This document shows, piece after piece, positions 1 to 11,227 of a stretch of 64,000 nt of DNA. The stretch covers positions 11,486,001 through 11,550,000 of the forward strand of contig NC_133526.1 in the NCBI RefSeq assembly GCF_048544455.1. Reading direction: 5' to 3'. The translations under genes and the position numbers were made by a program. The first letter of the stretch is position 1; every line of letters begins with the position of its first letter. This stretch comes from Silene latifolia (Eukaryota; Streptophyta; Magnoliopsida; Caryophyllales; Caryophyllaceae). The notes under the pieces were generated by a model. It was given only the letters and a program-made list of their open reading frames with translations. It searched no databases and had not been told where the DNA came from.

Positions 1-1978
1 GTTTTCGGTCTGATGAAGTGTCGAAACTTTATATCCGGTTGCGCTACCGAATACACAACTGATTACCAAGGTCAAATGTCAAAGTAATATAGGTAGATGC
101 GCATTTACTTTTTATTTATTTGTCCCTTGAGGATCTTACCTATTGTGGGCCTAGAGCTAGAGGTGGCGATCTGACTCGAAAAACATCCCAACACGAAGTT
201 AACGACTTAGGGTTAAGATGCTGCAACTTGTAACTATTTAAGTAATTGGGTCTTCACGGACACGACACGAAATTTATTTCGATCGGGTTAGGGTTTTGAG
301 GTTTTTTCTTACAAGAACTCGGCACGAATAACTTATTAATTTAAATGCGTCGTAATTGGACATAATTTGGGTGGATTGTCACATTAACCTACCTATGCTC
401 TTAAAAAATACTTGCTCCTTTGCATTGAATTCTTTATGTTTGTTTTTTGAGCACTATTCATAAGTGAGAAGAGTCCTCAATAGTTAATACAACTTCTAAT
501 AAGTATAACATAAAAGATAGTCATGTGAGATCTTTGATTAAATTGTCTTACCGAGTGCATTATGAATATCGAACTTTTGTAATTTTTAGTAGTATGGTAC
601 TAAAGATATGAACAAAAGAAAACGAGCATTGATATACGTGCATAAAGCAAACATAAAGAATTCAATGGAACGAATGAAGTAAGGCATATCATAATCGCTA
701 CTGTGTTAATAATTTATACCGGTTAGTTGTGTTAGTTGTTTTAATTGGTTATACGGGTCAAGAGGATTGAAAATGCTTCAACCTCTTAAACGGGTTAAAC
801 AAGTCGGTTTGGGTTATAGAAAAGTTAAATGGGTTGGGATACAATGGAGGATTAGGGTTGAGATAGTGGACATTTTTATGTCATTGGTCCTGGTTCAGGT
901 TTAGGGGATAATGATCAATTTAAAGTCCAACACGGACACAAACCCGATACGACCGGATCTATTTGTGAGGTTTGGTTGTGGTTAAGTGGTTATTCATTCG
1001 CAAGGTGGCCTCTGAAAATTGAATGGGTTAAATCTCAATTCTCATGGAGAACAATTGTGCAATTTGTGCCTTCATGTATTATCCTGTTTTCTATTTGATG
1101 CCTCGATTCTAATGTGAAATTCACTATACACATTGCAGCAAAAGGTCGGCTGCAGCTCCCCCATAGAAGCGCTTCGAGAAATCAGGAAACTGAAAGATAA
1201 CTGGAGAGGTTGACTAAGGATTCCTCTACATGTGCGTTCTGGTTTGTAACTATGCAGAGTATAAAGATGCAGTTTCGTTGTATACAAGCTTTTAGCGCTC
1301 CAGGTTTCTTATATACTTCGTAAAAGTCTGTATGAATAAATGCACCGAAAGTAGTGACCATCTACACTGAGAAGGTTTCATAAAAGAATATTGTCAAAAC
1401 TATGGAGTTAAGAAGAAAAAGTCTGCTAAACAGATGACGACTGTTGATCCGTGATGCGACTGTTTGGAGTAGGGTAATTTAAGGTTCACAACTTCTGGTT
1501 TAAGACAGATATATTCATCTTAAACCACGAAACAGGTCAAATAGATAGATTAGACAAGAAGTTGAAAGCGTAGGGAATGACAAACCAATGTCCCATACAT
1601 GAGACATGAAAGTTGATTTGCTTACCCTTGAAGAATAGTATCATTTCTCATACATCAGATAATCCATAGAAGTATACAACCCACACAAATGTGACAATTT
1701 CACCCTAAAATAGGCATGCTGAGACCCTAAGAGATTGTTGTTATAGAGTCCTTCCCCCCTCCCACTTGCCCTACAAACTGCAAGATTTTTTATGTGACAA
1801 TTTCACCCTAACCAGTATAAATCTTGGACTGGTCTGATTCCACTGACTCAGCGCGTCACACCGGGCTGCCTTTGGACTTCTCCCTCGAGCTATAGGAGTT
1901 CCAAGCCTTGCCGTATACGAACACCTTCAAGTCTCAGGCTTGATGCATCCTCGTGTTTAGCCCAAGTCGAACCTTGGG
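1..1978. other. AT-rich non-coding DNA, no gene seen
   Basis: No open frame here resembles a known protein. Stretches around 130-380 and 720-1000 are rich in gggtt/gggtc blocks such as gggttaaacaagtcggttt, a composition often seen in degraded non-autonomous hAT-type elements, but I could not define termini or a target duplication. The 71-codon minus frame near 1072-1287 has no recognisable features. Confidence 0.6.
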
Positions 1979-2075
1979 CTCTGATACCACTTGTTATGCG
2001 GGTTCTAGAAGTTGGGGTTGCAAGGTGAGTTCAAGGTATGAGTCAAGATGATGGTCCTTGGTTTGAGGGGATGAT

Positions 2076-2267
2076 TGTTAGGGTGTAAATTCATGTCTCA
2101 CATCAGTAGTGTAAAGGTGAAAGATAATCTTTATAAGTGTTTACAAAATATAATAGTACATGGTCTTTTGGGAAGGAACTCAAGAGTAAATCTGTGAAGG
2201 CTTGGCCCAAAGCGGACAATATCGTACAACTATGGACAGTGGACACCGATGCAGCACACGGCCAACA
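2076..2267 (+). mobile_element. short TRIM-like LTR with upstream polypurine tract
   Basis: The 192-bp segment starts TGTTAGGGTG and ends ggccaaca, giving the TG...CA ends of an LTR. A purine-rich tract (tttgaggggatga) lies immediately upstream at about 2061-2073, where a 3' LTR would have its PPT. The bases just after the LTR (agaggtattc) look like a decayed initiator-Met primer site. On the opposite strand, 1979-1997 reads taacaagtggtatcagagc, a clean primer-binding site, so a second inverted LTR fragment may lie here. A partner LTR was not found. Confidence 0.4.
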
Positions 2268-2368
2268 AGAGGTATTCACGCTTCCGTACAACATGAAGAA
2301 AACACAAATTCTGTTAAGTTTAAGACGGATAGATCCGTTTTAACGGATATGGTCATACGGATAAAAAA

Positions 2369-2563
2369 CACAAATTCTCATTTGTGACGGACAATATCCG
2401 TCACAAGCTTGTGACGGGTCAAACAAATCCTACTTGGTTAGATAAAGGCAAGTTATTTGTGATTTCCTAGACACTATTACTTTTGTCTTATTTACCCAAG
2501 TGGGTAATACTTGACCCGTCATAAGCTTGTGACGGATATATCCATCACAAGGAAAACTCGTTG
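2369..2563. mobile_element. Mutator-like MITE with perfect 9-bp target duplication
   Basis: A 195-bp element is flanked by direct repeats gataaaaaa at 2360-2368 and 2564-2572. Its left end reads cacaaattctcatttgtgac. Both arms carry the palindromic block cgtcacaagcttgtgacg (right copy slightly altered). Inverted ends plus a 9-bp duplication fit the Mutator superfamily. The same family recurs at 5469, 11044, 13033 and 19810. The right flank is A-rich, so slippage could have extended the duplication. A further cacaaattctg... end-like stretch lies just outside at 2303-2345. Confidence 0.8.
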
Positions 2564-3097
2564 GATAAAAAAAAAAAAAAAAGGAAAGAAAAGTAGTTTT
2601 AAAACTAATTTGACCGATCAACGTGCATGAAAGTAGAAATACACAGACAGCAGTCAAACAAGAGAGATTCTAAGCAGGAGCTGCAAAAGCAGCAAGAGTA
2701 GTGATGTAGGCTTTCTACAGTAAGAAGAGAGTACTTCGTAGTAGTATATAAGAGTGCACCAGAAATCTAGGCCGAAAGCTTTGTTTGTTCACCTTAAAAT
2801 ATGGAACAAAATAGTCTCAACTCTTAACGTAATACAGGACTCCTATATTGAATATTATTGGGACCACTGTTATTTTTATACATTAAGCTAAACATTATAG
2901 GACCACTGATTTTCTGTTATTCGCCACTCTTCTAAACCGATCTAACGAACCCGACTTGAGGGCATTCGATGGAAGTGTTAAATGGGTGAATTTGATCAGG
3001 TTTAGACCTAATTAATTTGAATCGGGTCAGTTTTGAACATCAAGTTTACTTACTTTGGATTGGGTTATTTCTGTTCGGTTAGTTTTCAGATATGCAG

Positions 3098-3741
3098 TGT
3101 TGGAATAATGGCTCAAAAATTCTTTTGTCTTACTTTGGAAAAAACTAGTTAAGATTTTTTTTCTTGTCCCACATTGGAAAAATGAAACAAGTTTGATGGG
3201 TTTATAATATTTCTCTCTACCTTCTTGTTTGAACTTGTGATTAGACCTTTTGTGGAGGTTAATAAGTTTGGGCTGGGCCACACACGCGCGCACCTCGCCA
3301 CGCTGGGCCTTGGGCTCTGGGCCCCTCCTTTTAATTTTATGGAACATTATTTTTCAGTTTTCAAAGGCTCAATTCCGCTCAATTCTCAGGACTGATTGGT
3401 ACAGTCTACGGAATTGACTACTACGGTCTATATAAACGGCCTTTCATTCTCAGTTTGGAGCACACAATCAGAACTCTTCTCTACTTCTTTACTACTCTAT
3501 CTTAAAAAATTCCTGTGAGGTTTATATTGGCAACGTTCTTGGCTGCTCTCCTGCCTCTTTGCCTACCCCAAAGTTGCAGCGGTTGTGTTAATCCTGGGGT
3601 CAAGTGCTACTGAGGCCGTGTGTAGTACGGGGCTTTTTTGACTTTAGGACAGTGGCTTCTCGTCACATCACAACCTTCCGGTTTCTCCAGATAAGATCTT
3701 TCTTCTATATTTACAGTATGTGTATAACAATCTAAAGTCAA

Positions 3742-3795
<54 letters not shown>

Positions 3796-3800
3796 CGGCA
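3098..3800 (+). mobile_element. 5' LTR and leader of a truncated Copia element
   Basis: The sequence opens TGTTGGAATAATGG, a typical LTR start. It contains a promoter-like box (tctatataaac, about 3427-3437) and leads into the gag frame at 3808. I could not fix the LTR 3' end or a primer-binding site, so the boundary between LTR and leader is unknown. A run of about 48 A residues (3744-3791) sits directly before the gag start context tctcggcactacaat. No matching 3' LTR is in the window. Confidence 0.5.
3744..3791. repeat. poly(A) tract in Copia leader
   Basis: Uninterrupted run of about 48 A residues between the LTR-like region and the gag start codon. Confidence 0.9.
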
Positions 3801-3807
3801 CTACAAT

Positions 3808-4720
3808 ATGACGGGAGGAATTCCTATTTCTGTTGCGTCGTTCGCTGCTCCTTCACCTATCATTCCTGACATGTCTAAATTCGAGCTTTTCAACGGAAAA
3901 AATTATAGGATGTGGTCTGATAGAATCGAATTCTTCTTTGGTCAAATTAAAGTAGACTATACACTTACTGGTACTGTTCCTCCTGAAAATTCCGGGAGGG
4001 ATTATGTAGAAGACAACAAAACATGTAGAGGAATGCTTTTGCATTACATGAGTCCTGCTTTATATACGATTTATGGTAAGTATAAAACAGCAAAAGATAT
4101 CTGGGAAGCTTTACAAACTAAGTATGGATCGGATGATTTTGGAACTAAAAAATATGTTTGTAGCCGTTGGTTGAGTTTTAAAATGGCTGATAATTCACCT
4201 GTTCTGGATAAGTTCATGAGTACGAAAACTTGTGCGCGGAAATCACTGCTGAAGGTATGAATAGTGAAATTTTTCAAGGAAATTGTTTACTTGACAAATT
4301 ACCTCCTTCTTGGCAAAACTATGTCTCTAGCATGAAACATAAGCAAAAAGATTTTACTCTTTTGGAACTTATTTCTCATATCAAAGTTGAGGAGCAAAAC
4401 CGTATTCAAACAAAAGGAAAATATGTTTTCGAACCCTCCTCTTCAAACGCAAACTTGGTTGAAACCAAAAAGAATTTTTCTAAAAATTCTAAGCTTTTCT
4501 CAAAAGGTTCTAATCAAGTTCACGGAACAAGAAATAATGCAAATTTTAAAAGGGAATCTAAAAGGGAATTCAAAGGCGATTGTTATACTTGTGGGAAGCC
4601 AGGACACTCATCAAAATATTGTCCACAAGGTTTTTCACCAAATGGTAAGCGTAAATTTGTTAAATCTCAAGCACAGAAAATGCCATGGAATAAGGACACT
4701 CATCAAAATATTGTGCACAA
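3808..4720 (+). pseudogene. Copia gag, frameshifted, with pol missing
   Basis: This is the start of a Copia-type polyprotein. The first 150 codons (3808-4257) form a UBN2-type Gag domain with the motifs FELFNGKNYRMWSDRIEFFF and AKDIWEALQTKYG. The frame is then lost near 4230-4260 and continues in another frame from 4230. That segment has LPPSWQNYVSSMKH, a basic Asn/Lys-rich linker and a CX2CX4HX4C zinc knuckle (CYTCGKPGHSSKYC, about 4580-4621). Gag packages element RNA in virus-like particles. Homology ends about 100 bp after the knuckle: no protease, integrase, RT or RNase H follows. The element is therefore a 5' fragment with a frameshift and cannot act on its own. The break coincides with a short direct repeat (see 4604-4722). 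Confidence 0.9.
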
Positions 4721-4722
4721 GG
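4604..4722. repeat. 28-bp direct repeat at the Copia truncation
   Basis: The block gacactcatcaaaatattg... occurs at about 4604-4631 and again at about 4695-4722 with one mismatch. The first copy is inside the zinc knuckle coding region. Coding similarity stops just after the second copy. Confidence 0.85.
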
Positions 4723-4789
4723 TTACCCTTATTAGGTCGGGTCGTTTGGATCGGATTGAGTCTTATTGGCAATAGACAAACCCTAAATG

Positions 4790-5370
4790 AGTTTTGTCGA
4801 ATACCACATGTCCATATCACCCAACTCACAATCCTCTTTATTAACAAACCTTTATAAAATAATAGACAAACCTCTGAAATGTATGTAGACAAACCTCATA
4901 CTTCCCCTCGTCATCTCTTCTTGCCATTGATAAAATCACTAAGTAATTCCTTAGGTCGGATGCTTTTTCTAGGAAGCTCCATCTCACTATTTGGGATTAT
5001 GTGGTTAAATCTGAAAGGGGTTGTTCCCCGTTGAAAAAAAGTCTACTCCATCCGTTTAATATGGAATTCCGTCTTTAATAAATCCAATCTTGTTTCTATA
5101 GGTATCCAATTATCCATAGTAAGGACATTTCTTGTCGACCTAACCTAATTCCTTTCAATTCGCGATCGCATATTCGAAAGAATGTAATTGGTCATGGTTG
5201 GGTCTACCTCAAACTTCCATTATTTGGGCAATTGGTGATGGGATTACTATCGGTATGTAGAATGATCCTTAGACAAGCCTTGGGCCCTTCCGTAGTGTCA
5301 TTCACTACCCCTTTAATAGTATCTCTGCTCGTGCTTAATTTTACGTCTAGCATCATTTAAGATGATGCTT
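4790..5370. other. non-coding, nothing recognised
   Basis: No protein-coding similarity and no clear repeat. A Stowaway-like end (ctccatccgtttaatatgga) occurs near 5046 without a partner. Confidence 0.5.
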
Positions 5371-5374
5371 GGAA

Positions 5375-6544
5375 CCGTCATTTTCACTATCCTTGTAACC
5401 TTTTCCCTTCTTCTCCTCAATCAATGATATCCTCACATTTTCCTCTCCCCTAAATCCAAATTTTCTATCAATTACTCTTGCTATAGACGGGTATATCCGT
5501 CTATTGCTATAGACTAGACGGGTCAAATACAATGAAAGTGGTGACATTTTTTGCCCCTACCACCCCCACTTGTTGTTTGTCCTATTAGAAAAATGGTATT
5601 ATATTTCACCTGTCTTTCATTATAAACGGACACTATCCGGACAAGGTATGAGAATTTGTGATTTTCTATTGGGCAAGCTTAAGCTAGCCTCTTCGAGCTC
5701 TCTGCTCGCCCACCTTCTTTCACTTCTAATTTAATATGGTTTTAGGACACTCTTAAACAATCCCATATTAAGGGCTTTCTTTGACTCTCTTGGCGGGATA
5801 GGCTGTAATATAACACCCTCATTTACCCGACCAAGGTAAGTAGGAGTACTACCATCTCGATTTTTGGAGGTAGTGCATCAAAACTCCAATCAAGAAACAT
5901 TTATCCAAGTTTAATGATTAACATAAAATGAATTATACAATTTGCAAAGTCTCAAACTACAACAACAACAACTCTAATGAAGTCTACATCGACAATTATT
6001 ATATGATTGCTCGATTAGACTTCGAATGTCAATGGCTCGTCCCATGTCCCGATCATCACGAAATCCAAAACCTGTAATCTAACTGCTCCCCATATAAATG
6101 GATATATCATATGGATCATCACAAGCCACCACAATTAAAGGAGGTGACAATTTGACACAGAACCAACACTAGTCAGTCTCACTAATACAAATACTCACGG
6201 CACAATATAAATGCAATGCAAATGAATGAAGCACGCATATCACAACACTACTCCGAACTCGACTCTAACTCCACCTCAACATGAGGACAACATCGCAACA
6301 CCGCCACCAACAATGGACGGACCTCGAAAAAAGTACCCGCATTGCAACACGAGTCCTGGCCCACGACCAGACTCGCCGCGATTCATATCGCAACACGAAT
6401 CCCTCATCCTCAGATCATTAACGTGCACGTCCTCCTTGAAGTGAGAAATTTCAAGGAGCGACCCGGGCGTGAGACAGTCTCCCGAACCGCCTCACTTTCC
6501 TCACCGCCGCAACATCCACATGTAACACAATATGCCAAATATGC
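5375..6544 (+). repeat. segmental tandem duplication, copy 1 (gypsy 3' region plus truncated LTR)
   Basis: This block matches 6682-7622 in the same orientation: first gtcattttcactatccttgt, then the stretch from gggcaagctt through the LTR start at 5804. Copy 1 differs by a MITE insertion (5469-5660). It is cut short at 6544, where a foldback sequence begins. The LTR-like part (5804-6544) starts TGTAATATAACACCC, preceded by a purine-rich gcgggatagg. Confidence 0.85.
5469..5660. mobile_element. Mutator-like MITE with 9-bp duplication and an empty site nearby
   Basis: A 192-bp insertion is bounded by attttctat at 5460-5468 and 5661-5669. The paralogous segment has the uninterrupted site, a single attttctat at 6776-6784. 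Ends are imperfect inverted repeats (left caattactcttgctatagac, right ...aaggtatgagaatttgtg) with internal blocks gacgggtatatccgtct and acggacactatccgg. This resembles the family at 2369, 13033 and 19810. Filled and empty sites together show a real transposition that followed the segmental duplication. Confidence 0.9.
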
Positions 6545-6682
6545 CAGGACCGTACCAAAGACCAAACTAACGTAAATAGGTGGACCGTGGACCGGACCAA
6601 ATAAAGTATGGTTCGGTCTGGTCCGGACCAAATTACACGGTCCCGTTTGATCTTTGGTACGGACCGTCGAATGAACATCCCT
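6545..6682. mobile_element. foldback MITE fragment
   Basis: The ends are inverted: ggaccgtaccaaagacca on the left pairs with tgatctttggtacggaccgt on the right. Internal palindromes (ggtccggacc) are also present. The right terminus, read on the other strand, is gtagggatgttcattcgac, an end type seen in small plant hAT-like elements. It truncates the copy-1 LTR. Confidence 0.5.
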
Positions 6683-6918
6683 ACTTAAAACAGTCATTTT
6701 CACTATCCTTGTAACCTTTTCCCCTCTTCTCCTCAATCAAAAATATACTCACATTTTTCTCTCCCCAAAATCCAAATTTTCTATTGGGCAAGCTTATGCT
6801 AGCCTCTTCGAGCTCTCTGCTCGCCCACCTTCTTTCACTTCTAATTTAATGTGGTTTTAGGACACCTTTAAACAATCCCATATTAAGGGCTTTATTTGAC
6901 TCTATTGGTGGGATAGGC

Positions 6919-8474
6919 TGTAATGTAACACTCCCACTTACCCGACCAAGTTAAGTAGGAGTGCTGCTATCTCGGTTTTCCGAGATAATGCATCAAAACT
7001 CCAATCAAGAAACATTTATTAAAGTCCAAGTCTCAAACTACAACAACAACTCTAATGAAGTCTACATCGACAATTATATGATTGCTCGACTAGACTTCGA
7101 ATGCCAATGGCTCGGCCCATGTTCCGATCATCATCAAATCCAAAACCTGCAATCTAAGTGCTCCCCATATAACCGGAAATATCATATGGATCATCACATG
7201 CCACCACAATTAAAGGAGGTGACAATTTGACACAGAACCAACACTAGTCAGTCTCAATAATATAAATACTCACGGCACAATATAAATGCAATGCAAATGA
7301 ATGAAGCACGCATATCACAACACCTACTCCGAACCCGACTCTAACTCCACCTCAACACGAGGACGACATCGCAACACCGCCACCAACAGTCGGACCGCAG
7401 CCCAAAAAGTACCCGCATTGTAACACGACATACCGAGTCCGGTTCACGACCAGGACTCCTACCAGATTCACATCGCAACACGAATCTCTCATCCTGAGAT
7501 CATTAACGCGCACGTCCTCCTTGAAGTGAGAAATTTCAAGGAGCGACCCGGGCGTGAGACAATCTCCCGAACCGCCTCACTTTCCTCACCGCCGCAACAC
7601 AACCACAACTCCAACAACATCCACATGTAACACAATATGCAACACAATATGCCAAATATGCCACTTTCACATTTACCATGAATATCAAGTATATCATGAC
7701 TCCATGTACCAACAATTGCTACAATTATTATGACACAATGACCAACTCTTCCATGATATGATGTTATTCCAACTGTTATTATGAAACTAACAACAATAAT
7801 GACATATGCAAGCATTCATATTAATAAGAACCGAGTAGAGAAACCCTACCTTTTAGCAAATCTCCACAAGCACAAGCACAATACTAAGAATCCTCCTCTA
7901 TGAAGTCTCGTCCTACAATTAATAAATTAATTCTTATGTTCTCACAATAATAATACATATATAATCCCTATTACAACTATCTAATTACACAAATCCCCAA
8001 TTAAGACACAATTAAGACATCTAACTGACAAAACCCCTAAATTCTAGGGTTTGGGTAACAATAAAAGATATTAAAAAAAATACATACAAGATGAAAATGG
8101 CAAAGTAAAGATGAAGGATGATGTTAAATCTTCAAATCCAAGGTTGAATTTTCTCAAAAGGTGATAGAAAAATTCTAGAAAGGGTTTGAGAGGGCTTAGA
8201 GAGAGTTTTAGGGTCAAAGAGAGGGGCAAAACACTGTTAATGACCTTAAATAGCACTCACCAAAAACACGGAACCGAATACGGCGTTTTTTGGGTCTGAA
8301 CCGGGTTACTCGGTCGAGTGCGTCTGCCCCTCGGCCGAGTGCCACCTAATCAGCCCCTGGGTCAAACCTAAAACACACTCGGTCGAGTATGGACCACTCG
8401 GTCGAGTATGGACCACTCGGTCGAGTACACTCCCTTACTCGGCCGAGTGCTTTCTAAAACTCAGGGGTATTACA
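6919..8474 (+). mobile_element. gypsy-type LTR, about 1.56 kb
   Basis: Starts TGTAATGTAACACTCCC and ends ggggtattaca, giving TG...CA inverted ends. The copy-1 equivalent starts at 5804. The upstream gataggc resembles a PPT. No gag-pol lies between the two LTR copies, so this is a tandem duplication of a 3' end rather than a complete element. The last 170 bp hold a palindromic motif array (8308-8448). Confidence 0.6.
8308..8448. repeat. six copies of palindrome actcggYcgagt
   Basis: The 12-bp palindrome actcggtcgagt or its variant actcggccgagt occurs at about 8308, 8330, 8378, 8396, 8415 and 8437, near the LTR 3' end. Possible roles are protein binding or a methylation-rich element; no function is shown by sequence alone. 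Confidence 0.9.
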
Positions 8475-9475
8475 TGTAATACCTCATGTTAAAAGAAAAT
8501 GTTCTTTAGGCGAGGTATCCCATTGAAGAGGTCCATTGATAAAGTTAAATGACTAATGCGTAACTAATAGGATTGAAAATACAACTCATATCAACAAAAT
8601 GAACTTTATTTTTTGGAAGCTCATGATAAGAATTCCACAGTTAAGCGTGTCGGAAGTATCTTGGGATCGGTTACCTTCTGGGAGTTTTCAGGATGCACAT
8701 GAGTGAGGTAAAAAATGCTAGAAAATGGCTCATATTGATCATTGGGCCAAGTAAACGGCCTGGCAAGCTATTGTGAGTAACCGATTTCGGTCTAAGATGT
8801 TGAAAATGGTATCAGAGGAACCCCGTGATCATGTGATTTGCACCTAGTAGGAGAGAATTCTGAGTTAGCGATTATGTTGTCAAGCGTAACGCGAACGTCG
8901 CGTTCTTCAATTGGGGGTGTGTAATACCCCATCTTAACTGAAGAGGTTCTTCAAGTAAGGTAGCCTATTGAAGAGGTTCTTTGATAAGCTAAATGACTAT
9001 CCCTAATAGGATTGAAGGTATTAACCAAGTGGTGTTAGTCCAGTGGTAGCTGGGTTAAACCTTAAAGCTTGCAGAAATGCAGGAGTTGAGAGGTCCCGGG
9101 TTCGACTATCGGTTGGGCGATGATCACTTGCCACCGCAGCCGGCCCCAGGGTGGCTTACATGGTCCATGTGGTGGTGCGGAATGCGTGGGGGGGACTCAA
9201 CCCCTCGTCATCAAAAAAAAAAAAAAAAAAAAAAGGTATTATTCAAATCAATAAAGTGCATTTTTTTCTAGAAGCTCATGATAAGAACTTCTTAGCTAAT
9301 TAATCGTGCTTATTTGGGAATAATCTTGGGATGGGTGACCTCGTGGATAAGCTTTCGGGATGCACATGTATAAGGCCAGAATATTGGAAAGGGCCCGTGT
9401 TGATCAATGGGTCAAGTATGGCAATCTATCATGAGTAACCGCTTCCGGTTGTTTTTAAGTCGGGGTATTATTACA
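8475..9475 (+). mobile_element. Cassandra-like TRIM retrotransposon with 5S-like LTRs
   Basis: LTR1 (8475 to about 8806) begins TGTAATACCTC and LTR2 (8920 to about 9475) begins TGTAATACCCC. Between them lie a perfect initiator-Met primer site (tggtatcagagg, 8807-8818) and a PPT (attgggggtg, about 8910-8919), with no coding capacity. Both LTRs carry 5S rRNA-like internal promoter sequence: ccacagttaagcgtg then gggatcggttaccttctggg in LTR1 (about 8634-8684), and gggatgggtgacctcgtgg in LTR2 (about 9328-9346). Cassandra elements are known for this 5S feature. LTR1 lacks the terminal ggtattaca. LTR2 is interrupted by a SINE (9024-9232). Confidence 0.8.
9024..9232 (+). mobile_element. tRNA-derived SINE inserted in TRIM LTR2
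   Basis: The element is flanked by aaggtatta at 9015-9023 and 9233-9241. Pol III promoter boxes are visible: an A-box-like gtggtagctgggtt near 9044 and B-box ggttcgact near 9099. It ends in about 21 A residues. LTR1 of the host TRIM lacks it at the matching place. The small frame through this SINE is not a gene. Confidence 0.85.
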
Positions 9476-10098
9476 TATATAGGATTCCTCATAATGCCTT
9501 ATTTTTCAAAAGATTTCTCATTGATCCTAACTGCATCTTTTACACCAGCACTTGCCAGCTTCAGACATCACTACATACTCTTAAAGATTGTGAGCATGCT
9601 GGGGAACTTTGGGCAAATTCCAATGTCACTTTTGATTTCTTCTTCCACAATTACACACTAAGTATACCTCTAGTAACTCTAATTGGAATACTATCATCTT
9701 CTTCCCCCTTTCGAAGCTTTGGTTATATAGGAATGAGGCTACCTTCAAATTCACAACCACCACTACCATTTTCGGGCTAGCTCTTGGTTGTCCACTAAGC
9801 ATCATGCCGCTCTTGGTCTCTCTCCAGCCCGCTTTCGCGATTCAGATTAGTTTAGTGTTTTAAAAACAATCATCAACTCAGAGCCTAAGCCTGTTTTAAT
9901 GAGACTGTCTTATTGTTATGAAAACTATTTAACGATAAGATGAGTTTATACAGGTCCGTTGCTAATGTCATTTACAACTTACAAGTGTAGGGAGCTATTA
10001 ATGGGCTCATAATTTCTGAGGACGTGCTCGAGAAAAGATCGACAAATGTTGTACTCACTTGTTCTACTCTTGCTATGTTTGGTCTATGGTAAGAGAAT
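9476..10098. other. non-coding, nothing recognised
   Basis: The small ORF near 9407-9661 overlaps the TRIM end and has no family signature. No repeat termini were seen. Confidence 0.4.
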
Positions 10099-10686
10099 CG
10101 CGAAAGTAGTAATCTGACCCTTTTACTTTGGCTTATTGTGAGATTAGGCTCCCTAAGTTTAGATTGGAGTGATTAAGCCTCTTAAGTTAGCTAAAAAGTG
10201 AAAATAAGCCCCTCACCAAAAATCTTATGAAAAATTCATTTCTCATACCACAAAAATTCAAATAGTTTATGTTTTATTTAAAATTAGGCACACACTGTAT
10301 ATTTTTAGAGTTTCTCTACTAAATTTTTTTTATATATATATTTATTTGTAAAGAACTGTCAAAAAATTTAGGAAAAATATTCAGTTCTTTTATAAAACAT
10401 ACAAAGTTTGATTTTGTAAAATATTTTAAAACTCTAATTAATTTTAATTCATTTTAAATTTTGATTCCATTTGTTAACTTTTTTATTCTAGTAGTATATT
10501 TTGTAAAAAGTATAATTGATTTCACTTTTTATGATGTGATATATTGAATTTCTCATGAGATTTTGGGTGAGGGACTTAATTTCACTTAAATGCAAAGTTA
10601 AGGGGATAAATTATAACAAAGCAAACTTAAGGGGGTTGATTTCACTATCAAGTAAAGTTAAGAGGGTCATTTACCACTTCCCCGGT
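10099..10686. mobile_element. foldback element with long imperfect inverted repeats
   Basis: The left arm (about 10107-10210: tgacccttttactttggc, ctccctaagtttag, cccctcacc) pairs with the right arm (about 10560-10680) read on the other strand (tgaccctcttaactttac, ccccttaagtttg, ccctcacc). The arms are over 100 bp each. Flanks ggtaagaga and ggtaaacga (7 of 9 identical) may be a decayed target duplication. Confidence 0.5.
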
Positions 10687-11043
10687 AAACGAACCGATAA
10701 TCTATAATTGGTCAACCGAGATGGGTCTTTTTTTTTACCAAAATAGGCTATGTATTGAAGAGGACAAACTTGCCTAAAATTGGCAATATGAAAGCATAGC
10801 CTTATAAACTAGAGTAGGCATCAATAGTATGCTAAACAAATGAACAACAAGCAATAATAATAAGGTAATAATAATATATAATAAATTAAGAGCGCGAAAC
10901 ATGGTATAGAAAAAACCTCCTAATGAGGAAATAAATAATTGAGAATGTATGAACCGATGATTTGAAGCACTCAAAATTAATAATATTATTAAGAGTAAAA
11001 ACATGAAGCAAAAACAGAAAAATGGCCGCATTATTTGAAAGAA

Positions 11044-11227
11044 CACAAATTCTTACTAAAGACGGGCACTATCCGTCTTTAGTAAGAGACGGATACCATT
11101 TTGTGAGACAAAATGCCCAAATTGGTGATAGTGGGAGGCACATGGGGTCTTTTCCTTTCTCCCCTATTTGTTTTATGAACAGAATTCTAAAATCTTAAGA
11201 TTCGGCACCGCCTAAAAAGACCAACTG
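11044..11227. mobile_element. Mutator-like MITE, third member
   Basis: Flanked by perfect 9-bp repeats ttgaaagaa (11035-11043 and 11228-11236). The left end cacaaattcttactaaagac and the block acgggcactatccgtct match the family at 5469. The right end is not recognisable as a matching inverted repeat, so the boundary rests mainly on the duplication. Confidence 0.55.

Noticed and set aside
6410..6736. 108-codon minus frames at 6410-6736 and 7489-7815 as duplicated genes
   Set aside because: They resemble each other only because the underlying LTR segments are duplicated. They begin in different flanking sequences and have no domain.
9077..9271. 64-codon frame in the SINE
   Set aside because: It covers the SINE body and its A-tail and has no counterpart outside the repeat.
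8630..9346. a genuine 5S rRNA gene
   Set aside because: The 5S-like stretches are partial, diverged and sit in both LTRs of a TRIM. They lack a complete 120-bp gene.
10774..11046. 90-codon hydrophobic frame on the minus strand
   Set aside because: Low-complexity Leu/Ile/Phe translation of AT-rich DNA that runs into a MITE boundary.
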